Source: Hyphomicrobiales bacterium (lineage in GTDB: Bacteria; Pseudomonadota; Alphaproteobacteria; Rhizobiales; Beijerinckiaceae). Taken from it: DNA of 64,000 nucleotides. The stretch lies in assembly GCA_027484655.1 (NCBI GenBank), contig JAIXSM010000027.1:248001-312000 (forward strand), in the 5' to 3' direction. A model generated the notes under the pieces. That model was not told where the DNA came from. It did not search any database and saw nothing but the letters and a program-made list of their open reading frames with translations. A program made the translations under genes and the position numbers. This document shows, in pieces, positions 60,459-64,000 of this stretch (the stretch's first letter is position 1; each line of letters starts with the position of its first letter).

Positions 60459-61376
60459 ATGGCTGATCCGAACCCACCTTCCGCCGCCGCGCCCACGTTC
60501 ACGGCCTTTGGTCTCAAGGCCGAGGTTCAGCCGGTCGGGCCCGGCCTGCACGTGGTCGCGACTCCCATCGGGAACCTCGGCGACGTGTCGTTCCGCGCGC
60601 TGTCTATCCTCGCTGCGGCCGACGCGGTGATCGCGGAAGACACGCGCGTGAGCAAGACGCTGCTGGCGCACTACGGCATCACCACGCCGCTCGTGGCCTA
60701 CCACGAGCACAACGCTGCCGTGATGCGTCCGCACCTTATTGCGCGACTGGAGGCCGGCGCGGCGCTGGCGCTGATCTCCGACGCGGGCACGCCGCTGGTC
60801 TCGGACCCCGGCTTCAAGCTCGTCGCCGAAGCCATCGAGAAGGGCATCCCCGTCACGTCCGCCCCGGGCGCCTCCGCCGTGCTCGCAGCTCTGGTGGTCG
60901 CTGGCCTGCCGACGGACAGGTTCTTCTTTGAGGGATTCCTGCCGCACAAATCGGGAGCCCGGCGCCAGCGGGCGGCGGCCTTGAGCCACGTGCCCGGCAC
61001 GTTGGTGTTCTTCGAGTCGCCACGGCGTTTGGCGGAAAGTCTGGAGGATCTCGCCGCCGTCCTTGGGCATCGGCCTGCCGCGGTCTGCCGGGAACTGACC
61101 AAGCGCTTCGAGACCGTGCGCCGCGGATCGCTGCCAGAACTTGCAGCGCAGTTCGCAAGCGAGCCACCGCCAAAAGGCGAGATCGTGCTGGTGGTTGGCC
61201 CGCCTGATGAGGACGCCGCTCCTGAAGCGGGCGACGTGGACGCGCGGCTGCGCGCCGCGCTGGAGAAACACTCCGTGAAGGACGCGGCGGCAATCGTTTC
61301 CGCCGAGACCGGACTGCCGCGCCGCAAGGTCTATGCCCGCGCGCTGGAGCTTGGCGGCGGGCGCGAGGGCGACTGA
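60459..61376 (+). CDS. rsmI: 16S rRNA (cytidine-1402-2'-O)-methyltransferase RsmI
   Basis: A 305-residue SAM-dependent methyltransferase of the tetrapyrrole-methylase fold. Diagnostic motifs are VVATPIGNLGD, EDTRVSKTLL, LISDAGTPLVSDPG, SAPGASAVLAAL, FFEGFLPHKSG and VFFESPRRL. The N-terminus has about 28 extra residues before the conserved start. It is divergent from the LpoA-like gene and followed by yraN two bases later, the standard arrangement. Confidence 0.95.
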   Translation: MADPNPPSAAAPTFTAFGLKAEVQPVGPGLHVVATPIGNLGDVSFRALSILAAADAVIAEDTRVSKTLLAHYGITTPLVAYHEHNAAVMRPHLIARLEAGAALALISDAGTPLVSDPGFKLVAEAIEKGIPVTSAPGASAVLAALVVAGLPTDRFFFEGFLPHKSGARRQRAAALSHVPGTLVFFESPRRLAESLEDLAAVLGHRPAAVCRELTKRFETVRRGSLPELAAQFASEPPPKGEIVLVVGPPDEDAAPEAGDVDARLRAALEKHSVKDAAAIVSAETGLPRRKVYARALELGGGREGD

Positions 61377-61378
61377 CC

Positions 61379-61771
61379 GTGAGCGGGCGAGCGCCGCGCA
61401 GGACGCAGGCCGAGCGACGGCGCGGAGCCTATCTCTTCGGGCTTCACGCCGAAACAATTGCGGCGTGGCGCCTTCGCCTGACGGGCTGGCGCATTCTGGA
61501 GCGCCGGTATCTGGGCGGCGGCGGCGAGATCGATCTGATCGCCTTGCGCGGCGATTGCGTCGCGTTTGTGGAGGTGAAGGCGCGGCGCACGCTTGAGGCC
61601 GCGCGCGGCTCCATCACCCCGGACAAGCAGCGGCGCATGCGACGCGCCGCCAACGCCTGGCTGGCCCGTCACCCGTGGGCTGTCTCCAAGACGCTGCGCG
61701 CGGACGCGGTGTTCCTTGCTCCGCGCGCATGGCCCCGGCACGTGCCGCACGTGTTCGACCTGGCCGAGTGA
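61379..61771 (+). CDS. yraN: UPF0102 family protein YraN
   Basis: A 130-residue protein of the YraN/UPF0102 family with a restriction-endonuclease-like fold. It has GAYLFGLHAE, the YLGGGGEIDLIAL and FVEVKARR segments (E-D-E-x-K nuclease-like residues) and ITPDKQRRMRRAANAWLARHP. It starts at GTG 61379, two bases after the rsmI stop. Biochemical function not firmly established. Confidence 0.92.
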   Translation: MSGRAPRRTQAERRRGAYLFGLHAETIAAWRLRLTGWRILERRYLGGGGEIDLIALRGDCVAFVEVKARRTLEAARGSITPDKQRRMRRAANAWLARHPWAVSKTLRADAVFLAPRAWPRHVPHVFDLAE

Positions 61772-61774
61772 TCC

Positions 61775-62623
61775 TTAGCGGGAGCGATCGTAGGCGCCCA
61801 GACCCGGACGGTAGGACTTCTCGTCGAGGAACTGGCGCATGCCCTTCTGGTCGCCCTGCTCGGGATCTCGGAACTTGGTCTGATCCGATTTGGCCGCCAG
61901 ATACTCCGCGGATGCGTCCCACGACATCTCGCGCACGTAGTGATAGCCCGTCTTGCAGGCGCGCAGCACGTGAGGGTTTTTCTGCATCAGCGTGTTGGCG
62001 AGCTTGCGCACGCGGGCTTCGAGCTGATCCTTGGGAACCGCGAAGTTGACGAGGCCGATCTCGGCGGCGCGGCGTCCATCGAAGGGCTCGCCCGTCATGA
62101 TGTAGTAGAGCGCCGTGCGCTGCATCAGCGCCATGGCCACGGACTTCGTCACGATGCCCGCAGGGATGATGCCCCAGTTGATTTCCGACAGGCCGAAGGT
62201 CGCGTCTTCGTCGGCGACGGCGAGATCGCACGCCAGCAGCACCTGAAACGCGCCGCCGAAGCACCAGCCGTTGACCATGGCGATGGTGGGCTTGGGGAAG
62301 TGCATCATGCGCCGCCACTGCCAGGCGGCGTTCCCCTTGTACAGGCGCTCACGAAGGATCGGGTGCCCGGCGTCGGGTTCACGGAAGTATTCCTTGAGAT
62401 CCTGACCTGCGGAGAACGCCTCGCCGGACCCGGTGATGACCACCACACGGCAGGCGTCATCCATCTCCAGGGCGTCCAGAGCCTCATTCATCTCGCGCAC
62501 GATCGCCGGATTGATCGCGTTGCGTTTCTCCGGCCTGTTCAGGGAGACCCACGCAATGCCGTCCTCAATGCGCACAAGGACTGATTTCGCGCCCTGCGGC
62601 GCTGGCGTTGCTGCGTTGCTCAC
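61775..62623 (-). CDS. ech: p-Hydroxycinnamoyl-CoA hydratase-lyase (feruloyl-CoA hydratase/aldolase, crotonase family)
   Basis: A 282-residue enzyme that hydrates feruloyl- or coumaroyl-CoA and splits it to the benzaldehyde plus acetyl-CoA. It aligns closely with the Pseudomonas enzyme as I remember it: LNRPEKRNAI, SAGQDLKEYFRE, the oxyanion segment MVNGWCFGGAF, FGLSEINWGI, LYYIMTGEPFDGR and FLDEKSYRPGL. Length is typical. It diverges from a MarR gene with a palindrome between them. No feruloyl-CoA synthetase or vanillin dehydrogenase is in this window. Confidence 0.92.
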   Translation of the reverse strand: MSNAATPAPQGAKSVLVRIEDGIAWVSLNRPEKRNAINPAIVREMNEALDALEMDDACRVVVITGSGEAFSAGQDLKEYFREPDAGHPILRERLYKGNAAWQWRRMMHFPKPTIAMVNGWCFGGAFQVLLACDLAVADEDATFGLSEINWGIIPAGIVTKSVAMALMQRTALYYIMTGEPFDGRRAAEIGLVNFAVPKDQLEARVRKLANTLMQKNPHVLRACKTGYHYVREMSWDASAEYLAAKSDQTKFRDPEQGDQKGMRQFLDEKSYRPGLGAYDRSR

Positions 62624-62643
62624 TTGAAGGCGCTCCCCGAGTT

Positions 62644-62664
62644 GATATAAGGAACCCTTAGATC
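62644..62664. promoter_or_regulatory. MarR-type operator between ech and its regulator
   Basis: TAAGG (62648-62652) and CCTTA (62656-62660) are separated by AAC, and the flanks GAT and ATC (62644-62646, 62662-62664) also pair, so the palindrome has arms of nine with one mismatch. It lies in the 75-base region between divergent genes, the usual place for a MarR dimer controlling both. Confidence 0.65.
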
Positions 62665-62698
62665 GGCGCGGTCCGCCGCGTCAAGTGAGGGGGCTTGC

Positions 62699-63304
62699 TT
62701 GCAGCGACTTCGGCCGAGCACGATCTATTTGCTGCATCAAAGCAGTCAGGCTCTGCGCTCGCGCCTTGAACACGCGCTGCGTCCTCTTGGGATCACGGGT
62801 CTTCAGTACACCATTCTGGCGCTTCTGGAGCGGCGTCAGGGCCTGTCCTCCGCGGACCTGTCGCGACGATTTTTCGTCACGCCGCAGACCATGAACCAGA
62901 TCGTCGCGGGCCTTACCCGGCGAGGGCTTGTGACCCGTCGCGCCAGCGCCGCCAACAGACGCATCCTTCAGATGACCCTCACCGACGCCGGGCGCGAACT
63001 GCTCGCCGGCTGCGAGGAGGTCTGCGACCGCGTGGAGCGTGAGGCCATGGAGAGCGTGCCCGCGTCCGATCTCATGAACATTCGCGAGAATCTTGTGGCG
63101 CTGCTCAGCCAGTTGCGTCAGGCGTCCCGGGAGCACGGGCTGCCTGTGCAACCTCTTGCGGCTGCGCCGGCGCAATCGATGAAGCCGCGCGCGCCCGCGG
63201 CTGCCCGCGCGGCTGCTCCCGCGTCATTGACCGCGCGAGACCGGGCGTCCCGCGTCGCCGGAAAATTGCCGGCCCCCGCCAAAAAGCCCGTTCCGTCGCG
63301 ATGA
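62699..63304 (+). CDS. MarR-family regulator of hydroxycinnamate degradation (probable)
   Basis: A 201-residue regulator. The winged helix (about 35-100) reads LQYTILALLERRQGLSSADLSRRF and VTPQTMNQIVAGLTRRGLVTRR, and the last helix closes the MarR dimer domain near residue 150. The tail (about 155-201) is alanine/proline/lysine-rich and disordered. The start is TTG 62699, preceded by GAGGGGG. Being divergent from ech with a palindrome between, it resembles FerR/CouR/HcaR-type repressors that respond to hydroxycinnamoyl-CoA. Confidence 0.85.
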   Translation: MQRLRPSTIYLLHQSSQALRSRLEHALRPLGITGLQYTILALLERRQGLSSADLSRRFFVTPQTMNQIVAGLTRRGLVTRRASAANRRILQMTLTDAGRELLAGCEEVCDRVEREAMESVPASDLMNIRENLVALLSQLRQASREHGLPVQPLAAAPAQSMKPRAPAAARAAAPASLTARDRASRVAGKLPAPAKKPVPSR

Positions 63305-63394
63305 GTTCCGCTGTATTCCATAGACGCCCGCTACGATGGGCCGCCGTGTTCGTAACTGAAAACGCTATGAAAAAGTGAAGGGAGAGCGCCGCCC

Positions 63395-63847
63395 ATGATC
63401 CGCGTGTCGCATCCGCAAGATTTCTGGTCGGGTTTGCTCTTCATCGCCATCGGAGCGCTCGCCGCCTATCTGGGTCGGGACTTCGCATTCGGCACAATGA
63501 CGCGCATGGGGCCGGGCTTTTTGCCCAAAGTGCTTGCGTGGCTGATGATGGGCGTAGGCGCGATCATCCTCCTTCGTAGCCTCGTCCTCAAGGGTGAGCC
63601 GATCCAGGCGAGCCGCTTCCGGCCCCAGATCCTGATCGTCGTTGCGATTTTACTCTTCGCGCAGATGATTGATCGGGTCGGGATGGTTCCTACGGTGTTT
63701 GTCGTGACGATTGTGGCCGCGCTGGCCGCCGAAGAGATGCGCTGGCGTGACACGCTGCTTCTCGCAGTCGGCCTTTCGGCGGTCTGCACGCTGCTGTTCA
63801 TCATGGTTCTCGGGCTCCCCATGCGCCCGTTCGCCTGGAGCTTCTGA
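63395..63847 (+). CDS. Tripartite tricarboxylate transporter small permease (TctB-like)
   Basis: A 150-residue inner-membrane protein with four helices, matching TctB size and layout. It starts [19 protein letters not shown], includes [18 protein letters not shown], the best-conserved TctB segment, and ends with a helix and [14 protein letters not shown] stands before the ATG. tctA follows two bases later. No tctC sits on the upstream side, so one of the orphan binding proteins or a gene past the window end may serve it. Confidence 0.92.
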   Translation: MIRVSHPQDFWSGLLFIAIGALAAYLGRDFAFGTMTRMGPGFLPKVLAWLMMGVGAIILLRSLVLKGEPIQASRFRPQILIVVAILLFAQMIDRVGMVPTVFVVTIVAALAAEEMRWRDTLLLAVGLSAVCTLLFIMVLGLPMRPFAWSF

Positions 63848-63849
63848 AC

Positions 63850-64000
63850 ATGGACGTGTTCGCGAACCTGGCGACGGGTTTTTCCGTCGCCGTCACCCCC
63901 ACGAACCTGCTGTTCTGTCTTATCGGCTGTCTGCTGGGCACGCTGATCGGCGTTCTGCCCGGCATCGGGCCCATCGCAACGATTGCGATGCTGCTGCCCA
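63850..64000 (+). CDS. Tripartite tricarboxylate transporter large permease TctA, N-terminal part (cut by window end)
   Basis: The first 50 residues of a TctA-type permease. The beginning [20 protein letters not shown] and the segment [20 protein letters not shown] are the standard TctA start, including the conserved glycine-rich loop. It begins two bases after tctB. The remaining roughly 450 residues lie beyond base 64000. Confidence 0.92.
   Translation, partial: MDVFANLATGFSVAVTPTNLLFCLIGCLLGTLIGVLPGIGPIATIAMLLP

Overview
The window reads as a chromosomal segment of a GC-rich alphaproteobacterium, probably in or near the Hyphomicrobiales. Reasons: high GC in most genes (a counted 60-base stretch at 24001 has 40 G+C), an L19 protein with the lysine/alanine-rich tail common in this class, a perfect Mo-box upstream of modABC, several TctC-type binding proteins, and a large polyketide synthase next to an alpha-oxoamine synthase, as in the rkp-1 capsule region of Sinorhizobium. 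The genus cannot be fixed from the sequence alone.

Region 1 (1-12.3 kb): a tRNA-Leu with a clear promoter, then small-molecule catabolism and transport. This part holds an M20-type amidohydrolase, a Rieske oxygenase, two orphan TctC-like binding proteins, a GT-C-like membrane protein, an SbmA/YddA-like ABC transporter, and a MarR plus FAD monooxygenase operon. The core genes trmD and rplS follow directly. Region 2 (12.3-16.9 kb): a conserved hypothetical, modABC under a Mo-box, a TetR and SnoaL-like pair with its own operator, and a small DUF2256 gene.

Region 3 (17.2-45.5 kb) is the main accessory block, a surface-polysaccharide (capsule-type) locus. It encodes an outer-membrane export lipoprotein, two KpsE-like inner-membrane proteins, a KpsM/KpsT ABC exporter, several glycosyltransferases and methyltransferases, and a UDP-glucuronate 4-epimerase. 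With them are a 2420-residue fully reducing type I polyketide synthase, an alpha-oxoamine synthase overlapping it, a CDP-alcohol phosphatidyltransferase and a 3-ketosphinganine-reductase-like SDR. Taken together these suggest that the polymer is built on, or exported with, a dedicated sphingoid-like lipid made by a polyketide route. A histidine kinase and FixJ-like regulator sit inside the block. Parts of it (about 29.6-32.3 and 36.4-38.4 kb) are visibly AT-richer and look acquired.

Region 4 (45.6-58 kb): a small winged-helix regulator, two more TctC-like proteins, an EamA permease, an SDR, an isochorismatase-like and a dienelactone-hydrolase-like protein, an FMN-dependent alpha-hydroxy-acid dehydrogenase, an MFS exporter, a bacterial voltage-gated sodium channel, and a divergent response regulator / Hpt pair. 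Two copies of a dispersed palindromic repeat lie in gene-free stretches at 52.1 and 57.9 kb. Region 5 (58-64 kb): a methyltransferase with a signal peptide, an LpoA-like lipoprotein divergent from rsmI-yraN, a hydroxycinnamoyl-CoA hydratase-lyase divergent from its likely MarR regulator, and the start of a tctB-tctA transporter cut by the window end.

Functions are read from motifs and recalled family knowledge; no database search was run.
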